Source of the DNA: Bacteroidales bacterium
GTDB taxonomy: Bacteria; Bacteroidota; Bacteroidia; Bacteroidales; F082
Assembly: GCA_900771045.1 (NCBI GenBank)
Contig: CAAGMM010000027.1
Coordinates: 1-10,034, forward strand
Reading direction: 5' to 3'
DNA: 10,034 bases
A program made the position numbers and the translations under genes. Every line of letters starts with the position of its first letter. Position 1 is the stretch's first letter. The notes under the pieces are model-generated. The model had not been told where the DNA came from, did not search any database, and worked only from the letters and a program-made list of their open reading frames with translations. Shown in pieces: positions 1 to 7,987 of the stretch.

Positions 1-1
1 G

Positions 2-478
2 TTTCCGAACAAGGAAGTGCGTCAGGGCTTTGTGCGTTTCCTGATTCCGAGCTATACGAATGTGGATGCCGTTGGTTCCGGCTTCGAAATCAGCCGCTTT
101 GTGCGCTCGCTGCGTGAAGGCGACATCGAAAGCTTTATGGAACGCCTGCAGTCTTTCCTCAGTGCGTGCCCTTACGAACTCGAACCCCAACAGGAACGCC
201 ATTTCCAGAGCGTGATGTTCATTCTTACTTCGCTCTGCGGCTATTACGTTGATATTGAGACGCATACCAACAAAGGACGAATGGATATGACGATAAAAAC
301 TAAAGATTACATCTACATTTTCGAGTTCAAATTCAATAAATCAGCGGAAGAGGCTTTACAACAAATTGATGAAAAAGGTTACGCCGAACCTTTCAAAAGT
401 GATGAACGAAACATAATAAAAATCGGCGTTAATTTCAGCACGGAATGCCGAAATATTGATAAATGGATTATAAAATAG
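2..478 (+). CDS. AAA-ATPase-like / PD-(D/E)xK nuclease family protein, 3' part only
   Basis: The gene enters from the left edge; the reading frame is open from base 2 (FPNKEV...), so the GTG at 17 is internal and not the start. The phrase PNKEVRQGF is typical of the linker after the ATPase domain in the AAA-ATPase-like (DUF1703) family common in Bacteroidales. Counting from the first visible residue, a PD-(D/E)xK-type nuclease signature follows: GRMD with Asp95, then EFK with Glu108 and Lys110, a Gln near 120 and the downstream GYAEPF. The ending with GVNFS and RNIDKW is also typical. The family is often present in many copies per genome and its physiological role is poorly known; a nuclease or mobile/defence-related role is inference. 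Base composition changes sharply inside the gene, from about 54% GC (1-240) to about 33% (241-478). The flippase gene follows after 18 bases. Confidence 0.85.
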   Translation, partial: FPNKEVRQGFVRFLIPSYTNVDAVGSGFEISRFVRSLREGDIESFMERLQSFLSACPYELEPQQERHFQSVMFILTSLCGYYVDIETHTNKGRMDMTIKTKDYIYIFEFKFNKSAEEALQQIDEKGYAEPFKSDERNIIKIGVNFSTECRNIDKWIIK

Positions 479-496
479 AGCAATAAGACACGTTTT

Positions 497-1795
497 ATGT
501 TTAAAAAACTAATCGGCACATTCGGAACACGTTTCCTAAATATCATTTGCGGTTTCATCACGCTTCTCGTTGGGACTCACCAGCTCGGTGCGGAACAGTG
601 GGGCATTGGCGTGACGGTACTCATTGACATCAACTTATGCCTTCTCCTTGTCGAGCTCATCGCCGGCCCGGGGCTTATCTATTACGCGTCACGTATTCCG
701 TTTTCCGTCCTTTTCAAGGTCTCGTGGCTTTGGACCGCCGTCGTGTGCGTCTTGCTTTTTGCCGTCTTTTATGCGGTTTCGTGGTTTTTCCCCGTTTTTT
801 ACGACACAATAGTCCCCGAAGGATACGGCCTGATAACACTAACTATCGTCTTCATCTTTGCCATCCATAATTTCAATATGAAACTGCTCCTCGGCAAAGA
901 ACGTGTCGGCACTCAGAATATTCTGCTTATCATACAGCTCGTCGTGCAACTGATTTTGATGATGCTTTTGATATTCGTCTTCGACATACATACTGCCGGC
1001 GCCTTCGTTTTTGCTCTTCTCGGCGGCCATTTCGCCGGATTTTTAGTCGGGACGATAATTGTCCTTCCTTACCTGAAAAAAGACGTTTCTAAAGACATCT
1101 CTGTTTGGGTTGCGGTACGCAAAATGATGAGTTTCGGGATAATGATTCAGCTTTCCTCGATTGTGACGATGCTCAACCGGAGGCTGAGTTATTTCGTCAT
1201 CCGACGCTGCACGGGCATGTCCGACGTCGGCATTTACGGCTCGGCGACGCAGATTTCGGAGTCCCCGAAGGTGATTCCCCTGAGTATCGCTATGGTGCAG
1301 TTTTCCGTAATAGCCAATATGAATGACGAGAAAAAGGCCGCCGAACTCACAATCGGGTTCCTCAAAATATCCGTTTTGGCGACGCTGTTGGCGATGACAA
1401 TCATCTGTCTGCTCCCAGTCGGCTTTTACGAATGGTTCCTCACCAAAGACTTTTCGGGCGTGAAGGACATCATCATCGCACTCGCCCCGGGAATCGTGCT
1501 GATGGCCGCCAATATGATTTTTTCACACTTCTTTTCCGGAACAAACCGCCCGAAATATAACCTTATCGGCTCGCTCGTGGGTTTCGCGATGACAGTCCTG
1601 ACCGTCTATCCGCTGATTTATTTCTACGGTTATGTCGGCGCCGGCGTCTCAATGTCGCTGACATATCTCGCCGCAACAACCTATAAATGGTTTGTTTTCA
1701 AGAAGTTGACGAAAATGACGTTGAAAAAGCTGATCCCGACGCATGCTGACTTTTTAATGGTGAAAAATGAGATTCGTAAGAGTTTTATGCGTTAG
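497..1795 (+). CDS. polysaccharide (Wzx-like) flippase, MOP superfamily
   Basis: A 432-residue, very hydrophobic protein with roughly 12 predicted membrane spans, for example around residues 11-30, 41-63, 78-98, 112-128, 141-162, 168-190, 285-310, 322-345, 354-378 and 380-401. The basic cytoplasmic-looking stretches and the mid-protein motif GIYGSATQISE...IPLSIAMV (245-267) resemble the oligosaccharide flippase/polysaccharide biosynthesis branch of the MOP (multidrug/oligosaccharidyl-lipid/polysaccharide) exporters. Such proteins move lipid-linked sugar units across the inner membrane for capsule, O-antigen or exopolysaccharide assembly. The start ATG follows the previous stop by 18 bases, with no clear Shine-Dalgarno sequence. 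No glycosyltransferases or polymerase lie in view, so the substrate cannot be guessed. A MATE-type drug exporter is the main alternative, but the length, the motif and the lack of MATE signatures favour a flippase. Confidence 0.83.
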   Translation: MFKKLIGTFGTRFLNIICGFITLLVGTHQLGAEQWGIGVTVLIDINLCLLLVELIAGPGLIYYASRIPFSVLFKVSWLWTAVVCVLLFAVFYAVSWFFPVFYDTIVPEGYGLITLTIVFIFAIHNFNMKLLLGKERVGTQNILLIIQLVVQLILMMLLIFVFDIHTAGAFVFALLGGHFAGFLVGTIIVLPYLKKDVSKDISVWVAVRKMMSFGIMIQLSSIVTMLNRRLSYFVIRRCTGMSDVGIYGSATQISESPKVIPLSIAMVQFSVIANMNDEKKAAELTIGFLKISVLATLLAMTIICLLPVGFYEWFLTKDFSGVKDIIIALAPGIVLMAANMIFSHFFSGTNRPKYNLIGSLVGFAMTVLTVYPLIYFYGYVGAGVSMSLTYLAATTYKWFVFKKLTKMTLKKLIPTHADFLMVKNEIRKSFMR

Positions 1796-1800
1796 AGAGC

Positions 1801-1831
1801 TTTTCCCATTTGAAAAAAATGAGTATTTTTG
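1801..1831 (+). promoter_or_regulatory. probable parE promoter
   Basis: TATTTTTG at 1824-1831 matches the Bacteroidota -7 element TAnnTTTG exactly, and TTTT at 1801-1804, 19 bases upstream, is a one-mismatch -33 element (TTTG). Transcription would start near 1836-1838, leaving a leader of only about 8-10 bases before the first ATG of parE. Another TTTG at 1809-1812 is too close to act as the -33 box. Confidence 0.65.
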
Positions 1832-1845
1832 CATAAAAATTTTGA

Positions 1846-3759
1846 ATGATGGATGAAGAAGTGATGGATGAAGGCACATTGGACTTTGACGGAGTCAGCG
1901 AAGTGACAGACTATACCGGCGACGACATACGGCATCTCGAATGGGATGAACATATCCGTCTTCGTCCGGGCATGTATATCGGCAAGGTCGGCGACGGCTC
2001 GGCCCACGACGACGGAATCTATATCCTCCTTAAAGAGATTATCGATAACTGCATCGACGAGTTCGTGATGGGTTTCGGCAAAAATATCGATATTTCTATT
2101 GAAGACGGTTCGGTCACGGTGCGCGACTACGGACGCGGCATCCCATTGGAAGGCCTGCGTGTGGCGGTCGGAGAAATAAACACCGGCGCGAAATATAACA
2201 CTTCGGCATTCAAAAAAGCCGTCGGACTGAACGGCGTCGGCTCGAAAGCCGTCAACGCGATGTCGTCAAACTTTTCCGCACAGTCGTTTAGGGCCGGCTC
2301 ATCGAAAAAGGTTGAGTTTTCAAAAGGCAAACTCGTTTCGGAAGGCGAAATCGTTCCGACAGACGAGAAAAACGGCACTCTGATAAAATTCACTCCCGAC
2401 AGGGAACTCTTCGGTAACTATCATTTCCTCGAAGAATATGTCGATGATATGATCTGGAATTACGCCTTCCTCAATAGTGGATTGGTTATCAATTACAACG
2501 GACAGAAATATCAGGCGAAAAACGGCCTTTACGACCTTCTTCAGAGAAAAATCGGACGTCTTGACACCTGCGTTTATCCGATAGTCCATATCAAGGACGG
2601 CGACTTCGAATGTGCCTTTACTCATCTGAACAGCACTTCCAACGATGAATATTTCCCGTTTGCAAACGGACAGTACAATCCGCTCGGCGGCACTCATCTC
2701 AACGTCTTCCGCGACGCTTTCGCGAAAACCGTCAGAGACTTCTATAATAAGGAATTTGAAGTGTCGGATATACGCGGTTCCTTCATTGCGGCATTGAGTA
2801 TCAAGGTTATGCATCCAGAATATGAGGGACAGACAAAGACCAAGTTCAGTTCGGTTAATATGGACGACGACGGTCCGTCGGTGAGAACTTATATCACGGA
2901 TATTGTCAAAAGCCATTTCGACAAATATCTTCACATAAACAGCGATGTGGCCGAAGAACTTCTCCGCAAGATCGTTCAAAACGAAAAAGAGCGCAAGGGG
3001 ATGGCAAACATCAAGAAACTTGCCAAAGAAAGCGCGAAGAAAGTCAGTTTGAACAACAAGAAGCTGCGCGAATGCCGCATCCATCTCAATTCCAACCATG
3101 CGAAACGTCTTGAAACGACAATCTTTATAACTGAGGGCGATTCGGCTTCGGGAAGCATAACCAAAAGCCGTGACGCACAGACGCAGGCCGTTTTCAGCCT
3201 TCGCGGTAAGCCTCTGAACTGCCTCGGAATGAGCAAGAAAATCGTTTATGAGAACGAAGAATTCAATTTGCTGATGGCTGCTTTGAATATCGACGAATCC
3301 ATTGAGGATCTGCGTTATAACAATATCGTCATCGCAACTGATGCCGATGTTGACGGAATGCACATCAGGCTGCTTTTGCTCACGTTTTTCCTTCAGTTTT
3401 ATCCGGATGTCGTGCGCGGCGGTCATCTTTACGTCTTGCAGACGCCGCTTTTCAGGGTTAGAAACAAGAAAGAGACGATTTACTGTTATACCGACGAAGA
3501 ACGCGTGAATGCGATTAACAAGCTCGGTCCGGGCCGCGAGATAACGCGTTTTAAGGGTCTCGGGGAAATCTCACCCGACGAATTTAGTTATTTCATAGGC
3601 GTCAATATGCGCCTCGAACCCATAATCCTTCATCACGACCTGACAATCAGTGAGCTTCTCGACTATTATATGGGCAAAAACACTCCCGAGCGTCAAAAAT
3701 TCATCATCAACAATCTCAGGATTGAGGATGACAGCAATATCGACAAGGTGATGGAGTAG
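1846..3759 (+). CDS. parE: DNA topoisomerase IV subunit B (type IIA topoisomerase ATPase/Toprim subunit)
   Basis: A 637-residue protein with the full type IIA B-subunit plan. The GHKL ATPase domain has Glu64 and Asn68 in EIIDNCIDE, the Mg/ATP motif DYGRGIP (94-100) and the glycine lid GLNGVGSKAVNAMS (127-140). The transducer has the QTKTKF switch lysines (329-334). The Toprim domain has EGDSASG (430-436) and DADVDG (499-504), and the C-terminal RFKGLGE lies at 568-574. With ParC it decatenates daughter chromosomes using ATP. The length and the SLRGKPLN sequence fit the ParE form of Bacteroidota better than the longer GyrB. ATG codons at 1846, 1849 and 1864 could all be starts; the acidic N-terminus before about residue 25 is not conserved core. 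parC is not adjacent here: the next gene is typA on the opposite strand, 14 bases away. Confidence 0.92.
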   Translation: MMDEEVMDEGTLDFDGVSEVTDYTGDDIRHLEWDEHIRLRPGMYIGKVGDGSAHDDGIYILLKEIIDNCIDEFVMGFGKNIDISIEDGSVTVRDYGRGIPLEGLRVAVGEINTGAKYNTSAFKKAVGLNGVGSKAVNAMSSNFSAQSFRAGSSKKVEFSKGKLVSEGEIVPTDEKNGTLIKFTPDRELFGNYHFLEEYVDDMIWNYAFLNSGLVINYNGQKYQAKNGLYDLLQRKIGRLDTCVYPIVHIKDGDFECAFTHLNSTSNDEYFPFANGQYNPLGGTHLNVFRDAFAKTVRDFYNKEFEVSDIRGSFIAALSIKVMHPEYEGQTKTKFSSVNMDDDGPSVRTYITDIVKSHFDKYLHINSDVAEELLRKIVQNEKERKGMANIKKLAKESAKKVSLNNKKLRECRIHLNSNHAKRLETTIFITEGDSASGSITKSRDAQTQAVFSLRGKPLNCLGMSKKIVYENEEFNLLMAALNIDESIEDLRYNNIVIATDADVDGMHIRLLLLTFFLQFYPDVVRGGHLYVLQTPLFRVRNKKETIYCYTDEERVNAINKLGPGREITRFKGLGEISPDEFSYFIGVNMRLEPIILHHDLTISELLDYYMGKNTPERQKFIINNLRIEDDSNIDKVME

Positions 3760-3773
3760 GGCGGAGGCGTTGA

Positions 3774-5588
3774 CTATTCGGTCTCGCTGCCTCTTCCGGC
3801 ACGTTTGCGCTCAAGTTCGTCAAGAATGATTTTTCTGAGGCGGAGGCTCTTGGGCGTTATTTCGAGATATTCGTCGTCGCGGATGTATTCCATATATTCT
3901 TCAAGTGAGAAACGAGTCGGCGGAATCAGTCGGATTGCTTCATCGGAGCCGGAAGCGCGTACGTTGGTAAGGTGCTTTGTCTTATTGATATTCAACACGA
4001 TATCGTTTGACCTCGTGTTTTCGCCAATGACTTCGCCGGCATAGACGTCTTCATTAGGAAGCACGAAGAAAGTGCCCCTGTCCTGAAGTTTCCAGATGGC
4101 GTATGGGACGGCGGTACCGGTTTCCATAGCTATCAGTGCGCCGTTGTTGCGCGCCGGCAGATCGCCCTTCCAAGGTTCAAACGCCTTGAAACGGTGCGAC
4201 ATCACGGCTTCGCCTTCCGTCGCAGTAAGCATGTTGTTTCTCAATCCGATAAGGCCTCTCGAAGGAATCTCGAACTCGAGGTTCATGCGGTCGCCTTTGG
4301 GTTGCATATCGAGCATTTCGCCTTTGCGTGCGCTGACCATTTCGATGACGCGTCCGGCGAAGTTTTCAGGCACCTGCACCGACAATGCTTCAATAGGTTC
4401 GCATTTTTTTCCGTCGATTTCCTTTATGATGACTTTTGGCTGTCCGATTTGGAACTCGTAACCTTCGCGGCGCATCGTTTCAATCAGAACGCTGAGGTGG
4501 AGTATTCCACGCCCGTAAACAATCAGAGAATCAGGCGAATCGGTGTCTTCGATGCGAAGAGCGAGGTTCTTTTCGGTTTCCTTGTAAAGTCTGTCGCGGA
4601 GATGTCTCGAAGTGACATATTTTCCTTCTTTGCCGAAGAAAGGCGAGTTGTTGATGGTGAATAACATACTCATTGTCGGTTCATCGACGTGGATTGTCGG
4701 CAGAGCTTCCGGATTTTCAAAATCAGCGACGGTATCGCCGATCTCAAAGTCTTCGAGCCCCATTATCGCGACGATGTCGCCGGCTCTGACCGGATTCTTC
4801 GTGCGTTCCTTGCCAAGCCCCTCAAAAGTGTAGAGTTCCTTGATGACGTTTTTCTTGCACGAGCCGTCGCGCTTCATAAGCGTCACGTTCATGCCGGCCT
4901 GTAGGACACCGCGTTTGAGGCGTCCGACGGCGATTCGTCCCACGTATGAACTGTAGTCCAACGACGTTATGAGCATCTGCGGCGTGCCTTCCTCGTATTT
5001 GGCTTCCGGTATGGTGTTTATTATCGTGTCTAATAGGTATGACACGTCGTTAGTGACGTGCGTCCAGTGGTCCGACATCCAGCCTTGCTTGGAAGAACCG
5101 TAAACAGTGGGGAAGTCAAGCTGGTCGTCGTTGGCGCCGAGGTTGTACATCAGCTCGAACACGGCTTCCTGAGTCTCTTCCGGAGTGCAGTTCGGCTTAT
5201 CGACCTTGTTGACGACGACGATGGGTTTAAGTCCGAGTTGGATGGCTTTTTCAAGAACGAAACGCGTCTGCGGCATCGGCCCTTCAAATGCGTCAACCAA
5301 CAAGATGACTCCGTCGGCCATATTGAGCACACGCTCGACCTCACCTCCGAAATCACTATGCCCAGGAGTGTCTATAATATTGATTTTCACGTCTTTATAT
5401 CTGACGGAAACGTTTTTGGAAAGAATGGTTATGCCTCGTTCGCGTTCAAGGTCGTTGTTGTCCAAAATCAGGTCGCCAGCCTCTTGGTTGTCTCTGAAGA
5501 GTTTCGACTGGTACAGAATACGGTCAACCAAAGTCGTCTTGCCATGGTCAACGTGAGCTATAATAGCAACATTACGAATACTTTGCAT
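3774..5588 (-). CDS. typA: ribosome-associated translational GTPase TypA/BipA
   Basis: A 604-residue translational GTPase, the normal length for TypA/BipA. All G motifs are seen: G1 AHVDHGKTT (11-19), G2 RGIT (51-54), G3 DTPGH (73-77) and G4 NKVD (127-130). After these come an EF-Tu-like beta barrel, an EF-G domain III/V-like section and the TypA-specific C-terminal region (IPSRGLIGLRN, then the basic tail with LRLRKIILDE). The absence of EF-G domain IV and LepA features separates it from those relatives. BipA binds the ribosome and helps 50S assembly and stress or cold adaptation in studied bacteria. A GAGG sequence lies 8 bases before the ATG, an uncommon Shine-Dalgarno-like site in this phylum. 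It lies downstream of coaE with a 64-base gap containing its own promoter box, and it converges on parE. Confidence 0.97.
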   Translation of the reverse strand: MQSIRNVAIIAHVDHGKTTLVDRILYQSKLFRDNQEAGDLILDNNDLERERGITILSKNVSVRYKDVKINIIDTPGHSDFGGEVERVLNMADGVILLVDAFEGPMPQTRFVLEKAIQLGLKPIVVVNKVDKPNCTPEETQEAVFELMYNLGANDDQLDFPTVYGSSKQGWMSDHWTHVTNDVSYLLDTIINTIPEAKYEEGTPQMLITSLDYSSYVGRIAVGRLKRGVLQAGMNVTLMKRDGSCKKNVIKELYTFEGLGKERTKNPVRAGDIVAIMGLEDFEIGDTVADFENPEALPTIHVDEPTMSMLFTINNSPFFGKEGKYVTSRHLRDRLYKETEKNLALRIEDTDSPDSLIVYGRGILHLSVLIETMRREGYEFQIGQPKVIIKEIDGKKCEPIEALSVQVPENFAGRVIEMVSARKGEMLDMQPKGDRMNLEFEIPSRGLIGLRNNMLTATEGEAVMSHRFKAFEPWKGDLPARNNGALIAMETGTAVPYAIWKLQDRGTFFVLPNEDVYAGEVIGENTRSNDIVLNINKTKHLTNVRASGSDEAIRLIPPTRFSLEEYMEYIRDDEYLEITPKSLRLRKIILDELERKRAGRGSETE

Positions 5589-5597
5589 CTTTCCTCT
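5589..5597 (-). promoter_or_regulatory. Shine-Dalgarno-like site of typA
   Basis: The minus strand reads AGAGGAAAG immediately before the typA ATG, placing GAGG at normal ribosome-binding distance. It is noted because the other starts in this window lack such a site; it also fixes the start at 5588. Confidence 0.5.
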
Positions 5598-5619
5598 GTT
5601 AAAAATTCAAAAAAACGTG

Positions 5620-5627
5620 CAAAGTTA
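5620..5627 (-). promoter_or_regulatory. typA promoter -7 box
   Basis: On the minus strand this reads TAACTTTG, an exact TAnnTTTG match, followed by CA as at other promoters in this window. The inferred transcription start near 5614 gives a leader of about 26 bases to the typA ATG. A TTG lies upstream but only about 15 bases from the -7 box, so the -33 element is weak or absent. It lets typA be expressed independently of the coaE operon. Confidence 0.6.
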
Positions 5628-5652
5628 CGAAAAAATATGTTGCAATACCTTG

Positions 5653-6240
5653 CTAAATTGACAGTTTTCTCAATTCGGAGTCGATTTCCGCGATTTTTTC
5701 ATAAAAATCGTCATCTTCGTCGTGGATTATCACGAAATCGGCCTTTTTTATCTTCTCTTCCTGAGGAAGTTGAAGCCGTATCCTGTCACGCACTTCTTTT
5801 TCGCTGCATTTGTCGCGAGACACGACCCTTTTTATGCGCACGTCTTCCGAGGCCGCAACGACGATTATCTTATCGAATTTGTCTTCCATCTTTTTTTCAA
5901 AAATGATGGCGGATTCGTAAATGACGTACGGAACGTCTTGTCTTTCAGCCCATTCGTTAAAGACATTGTCGAGTGCGGGGTAGAGGAGTCCTTCCACAAA
6001 GGCGAGTGCGTCTCCGTCTGAAAACAACTTTTTCGCCATAAAGGCGCGGTTTATTTTGCCGTCGGGAAGATAACATCCGTCTCCGAAACGTTCCTTCATC
6101 TTTTTCCGTATTCCGGGAACGAGGTAAAGCCGTTTCGCCTCGTCATCTGAATGGAAGACGGGTGTTCCAAACCTTTCAAAAGCCGCGCAGATATAGCTTT
6201 TTCCACATCCGATATTCCCTGTGACGGCAACTCTAATCAT
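5653..6240 (-). CDS. coaE: dephospho-CoA kinase
   Basis: CoaE phosphorylates the 3' hydroxyl of dephospho-CoA, the last step of coenzyme A synthesis in the cytoplasm. The 195-residue protein from the chosen start has the P-loop GNIGCGKS (8-15), the SDDEAKRL segment (31-38), a YESAIIFE strand (108-115), the lid arginines in RIKRVVSRD (135-143) and RDRIRLQ (151-157), and KKADFVI (165-171). I start at 6240 because MIRVAVTG is the usual family start; an upstream in-frame ATG at 6282 would add 14 unrelated residues overlapping the previous gene by 50 bases. ATGATTAG makes an 8-base overlap with the YbbR-like stop, suggesting translational coupling. Oddity: the usual HP pair of the CoA-binding domain reads YP (87-88). 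Confidence 0.95.
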   Translation of the reverse strand: MIRVAVTGNIGCGKSYICAAFERFGTPVFHSDDEAKRLYLVPGIRKKMKERFGDGCYLPDGKINRAFMAKKLFSDGDALAFVEGLLYPALDNVFNEWAERQDVPYVIYESAIIFEKKMEDKFDKIIVVAASEDVRIKRVVSRDKCSEKEVRDRIRLQLPQEEKIKKADFVIIHDEDDDFYEKIAEIDSELRKLSI

Positions 6241-7186
6241 TTGTCCCCGTGATGATGTATTCGACATTTTTCGGCTTGACACTCATAATCCTTACGTGCT
6301 CCGGCTGATGTCTCACGGCAATCGGAATCTTTCCGTTGGAAACAAAGGCGGTGTCGAGTTCGACCAAAAACGCGGCCGCGTTGACCGCCGTGAAGTCTTT
6401 CAGAGCGACAAAATAACGGATGTTCACCTTGTCGGGAAGAATGACGGTGTTTTTCAACGTGTTAAGTATCGGGACTTCTACGCTGTATTCTGTGAAACGC
6501 TCAACCCGTATGCTGATGTCAATGCCGGTAATATCTGATTTTATCCCGAGGCTGTTGAGGTTTATCTCGAGACGGTCAAAAATGTCGGCTGAAACCCCTT
6601 CGTATGTTTTCGCTTCGGTCTTTATCTCGCTGATGTCCTCGATGATGCTTTCCTCTCCGTAAATAACGATGGAGTCTTGTGAGACGACAGGCGCACTGTA
6701 CTCGAAATATTGAGGTGCCGTCTTTAACGTGTAGTTCGGGATAAGAGGGACTTTTTTTTCCGCAAGGGTGCCGACATCAACGATAACGTCTTCAGAATCA
6801 ATAAAGACGTCTTCGGCGGAGATGCCTAAAAAGTTTCCGACCGCTTCTGCTACATCATCTTCGTTCAAACTGTACGTGTCGTCGAAGTTGTCGAAATAAT
6901 CCGTTTCGTTCAGACTTATTTCCACAAACCTCGCGTTTTTCGGCAGAAGATAATACCTGCAAAGCCTGAATCCCGAACATTTGACTGAGACATCAACCGT
7001 CAGACCGTCGTTTTTGACGATTTTTCCCATCGGAACGTCCTTAATCTTTATTTGGACGGGCACGACTTCGTTATACGTGTCAGACAACTGAATCAGCAGC
7101 CACGACAGGGCGGCTAACGCAATGAACACGGCAAAACCGGCTGCCTTGTGTAAAAACAGCGAATCGAGTCCTTGTCCCGTCGTCAT
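6233..7186 (-). CDS. YbbR-like (CdaR-family) membrane-anchored protein
   Basis: A 317-residue protein with one N-terminal membrane anchor (about residues 14-34, AAGFAVFIALAALSWLLIQ) and a long beta-rich exported part without catalytic motifs. It has repeated hydrophobic strand patterns typical of YbbR repeats, for example VPVQIKIKD (42-50) and the later VPLIPNYTL and VEVPILNTL segments. Sequence similarity to YbbR is weak in this phylum, so the call leans on architecture and position between yajC and coaE, an arrangement I know from Bacteroidota genomes. In Firmicutes, the relative CdaR binds the diadenylate cyclase CdaA; no such cyclase is in view, so a role in c-di-AMP control is not supported here. 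The gene starts 15 bases after yajC and ends overlapping coaE by 8 bases. Confidence 0.8.
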   Translation of the reverse strand: MTTGQGLDSLFLHKAAGFAVFIALAALSWLLIQLSDTYNEVVPVQIKIKDVPMGKIVKNDGLTVDVSVKCSGFRLCRYYLLPKNARFVEISLNETDYFDNFDDTYSLNEDDVAEAVGNFLGISAEDVFIDSEDVIVDVGTLAEKKVPLIPNYTLKTAPQYFEYSAPVVSQDSIVIYGEESIIEDISEIKTEAKTYEGVSADIFDRLEINLNSLGIKSDITGIDISIRVERFTEYSVEVPILNTLKNTVILPDKVNIRYFVALKDFTAVNAAAFLVELDTAFVSNGKIPIAVRHQPEHVRIMSVKPKNVEYIITGTND

Positions 7187-7201
7187 CGTTCGGAAGTCAC
7201 C

Positions 7202-7519
7202 TTAGGCCTGGCCGACTTGTGAAGCGTCAGGGATTATTGCGGATTTCTCAAATTCGATAGCCGTATCGCCGCCGACAGTGACGACGATAGTGTGCTCTTT
7301 AACGTCTTTGACTTTGCCGTGAATGCCGCCGATGGTTATGACTTTGTCGCCGGCCTTAAGTGCTTCGCGGAATTTCTGCTGCTCCTTCTGCTTTTTGTTC
7401 TGCGGACGGATGAAGAAAAGCCAGAAGATTACGAAAATTGCGGCTATCATAATCAATCCCGACCAGCTGCCACCCGTCTGAGGTGCTGTTTCCTGCAATA
7501 AAATAAGATTAAAAATCAT
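7202..7519 (-). CDS. yajC: preprotein translocase accessory subunit YajC
   Basis: A 105-residue protein of standard YajC form: a short periplasmic N-terminus, one membrane helix (about 20-37), the hallmark FFIRPQNKKQKE (35-46), then a small cytoplasmic domain with GDKVITIGGIHGKV (57-70). YajC associates with SecDF-YidC and the SecYEG translocon in the inner membrane. It lies 11 bases after the DUF1573 gene and 15 before the YbbR-like gene, in the same direction. No Shine-Dalgarno sequence is seen; the leader is an AT-rich stretch, as usual in the phylum. The product may serve the exported proteins encoded on both sides. Confidence 0.95.
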   Translation of the reverse strand: MIFNLILLQETAPQTGGSWSGLIMIAAIFVIFWLFFIRPQNKKQKEQQKFREALKAGDKVITIGGIHGKVKDVKEHTIVVTVGGDTAIEFEKSAIIPDASQVGQA

Positions 7520-7530
7520 GTTTTTAAATA

Positions 7531-7980
7531 TTAAAATGTTTCTACTGATTCAACTAATGCCTTTATTCTCAATATATTTACTGACGGATTCGTATTCGCT
7601 TTCACGACGATCCTTATGTTTTGGTAGCCTTTTTTGCTGCTGCTGTCGAAAGTTATGACGATTTTGCCTTCTTCGCCGGGGTTTATCGGCTTGGAGTCAT
7701 ACTTGCTCGTCGTGCATCCGCAGGCTTTCTCGACTCCGGTGATGAGTAGTGGTGCGTCTCCGCTGTTTTTGAATTTGAACGAATACGTGACGACTTCGCC
7801 TTTAAGGAGTTTGCCGAAGTCGTGTTCCGTTTTCTCAAAAGTGATAACGGGCTGTTTGTCAGACCTTTGCGGGTTGTCTGCCGAGGCCGGGTTTCTGACT
7901 AAGTCTGTAGAGACCTTGTTTTGGCCGTCGTCGCACGACAGCATCACAAAGAGCATCAATATAGGGAGTATCTTTTTCAT
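7531..7980 (-). CDS. DUF1573 domain lipoprotein
   Basis: A 149-residue exported protein. The N-terminus MKKILPILMLFVMLSC followed by Asp-Asp looks like a lipoprotein signal with the lipidated cysteine at 16, although Met at -3 makes the lipobox imperfect. A low-complexity linker (about 20-43) leads to one DUF1573 domain (about 46-146): FEKTEHDFGKL, then YSFKFKNSGDAPLLI (66-80), the conserved ACGCTTSKYD (86-95) and INPGEEGKIVITF (99-111). This is an immunoglobulin-like, ASH/HYDIN-type fold with the family CGC cysteines; its biochemical role is unknown. The gene sits 7 bases after the T9SS cargo gene and 11 before yajC. DUF1573-yajC-ybbR-coaE, often preceded by nusB, is an order I recall from Bacteroidota; nusB is not here. 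Confidence 0.9.
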   Translation of the reverse strand: MKKILPILMLFVMLSCDDGQNKVSTDLVRNPASADNPQRSDKQPVITFEKTEHDFGKLLKGEVVTYSFKFKNSGDAPLLITGVEKACGCTTSKYDSKPINPGEEGKIVITFDSSSKKGYQNIRIVVKANTNPSVNILRIKALVESVETF

Positions 7981-7987
7981 ATCAAAA

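Noticed and set aside
2320..3426. A 368-codon open frame on the minus strand
   Set aside because: It lies wholly antisense to parE, whose frame carries all type IIA topoisomerase motifs; the antisense protein shows no recognisable domain and is a shadow of codon bias.
1846..3759. Calling the topoisomerase gene gyrB
   Set aside because: Length 637 and the SLRGKPLN Toprim context fit Bacteroidota ParE better; GyrB proteins here are usually longer. A phylogeny would settle it.
5058..5906. A 282-codon open frame on the + strand
   Set aside because: It is antisense to the conserved GTPase motifs of typA, the promoter gap and the end of coaE, and resembles no protein family.
6241..6282. N-terminal extension of CoaE to ATG 6282
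   Set aside because: The added residues are not family-like and would overlap the YbbR-like gene by 50 bases; the family start MIRVAVTG at 6240 gives a normal length and an 8-base coupled overlap.
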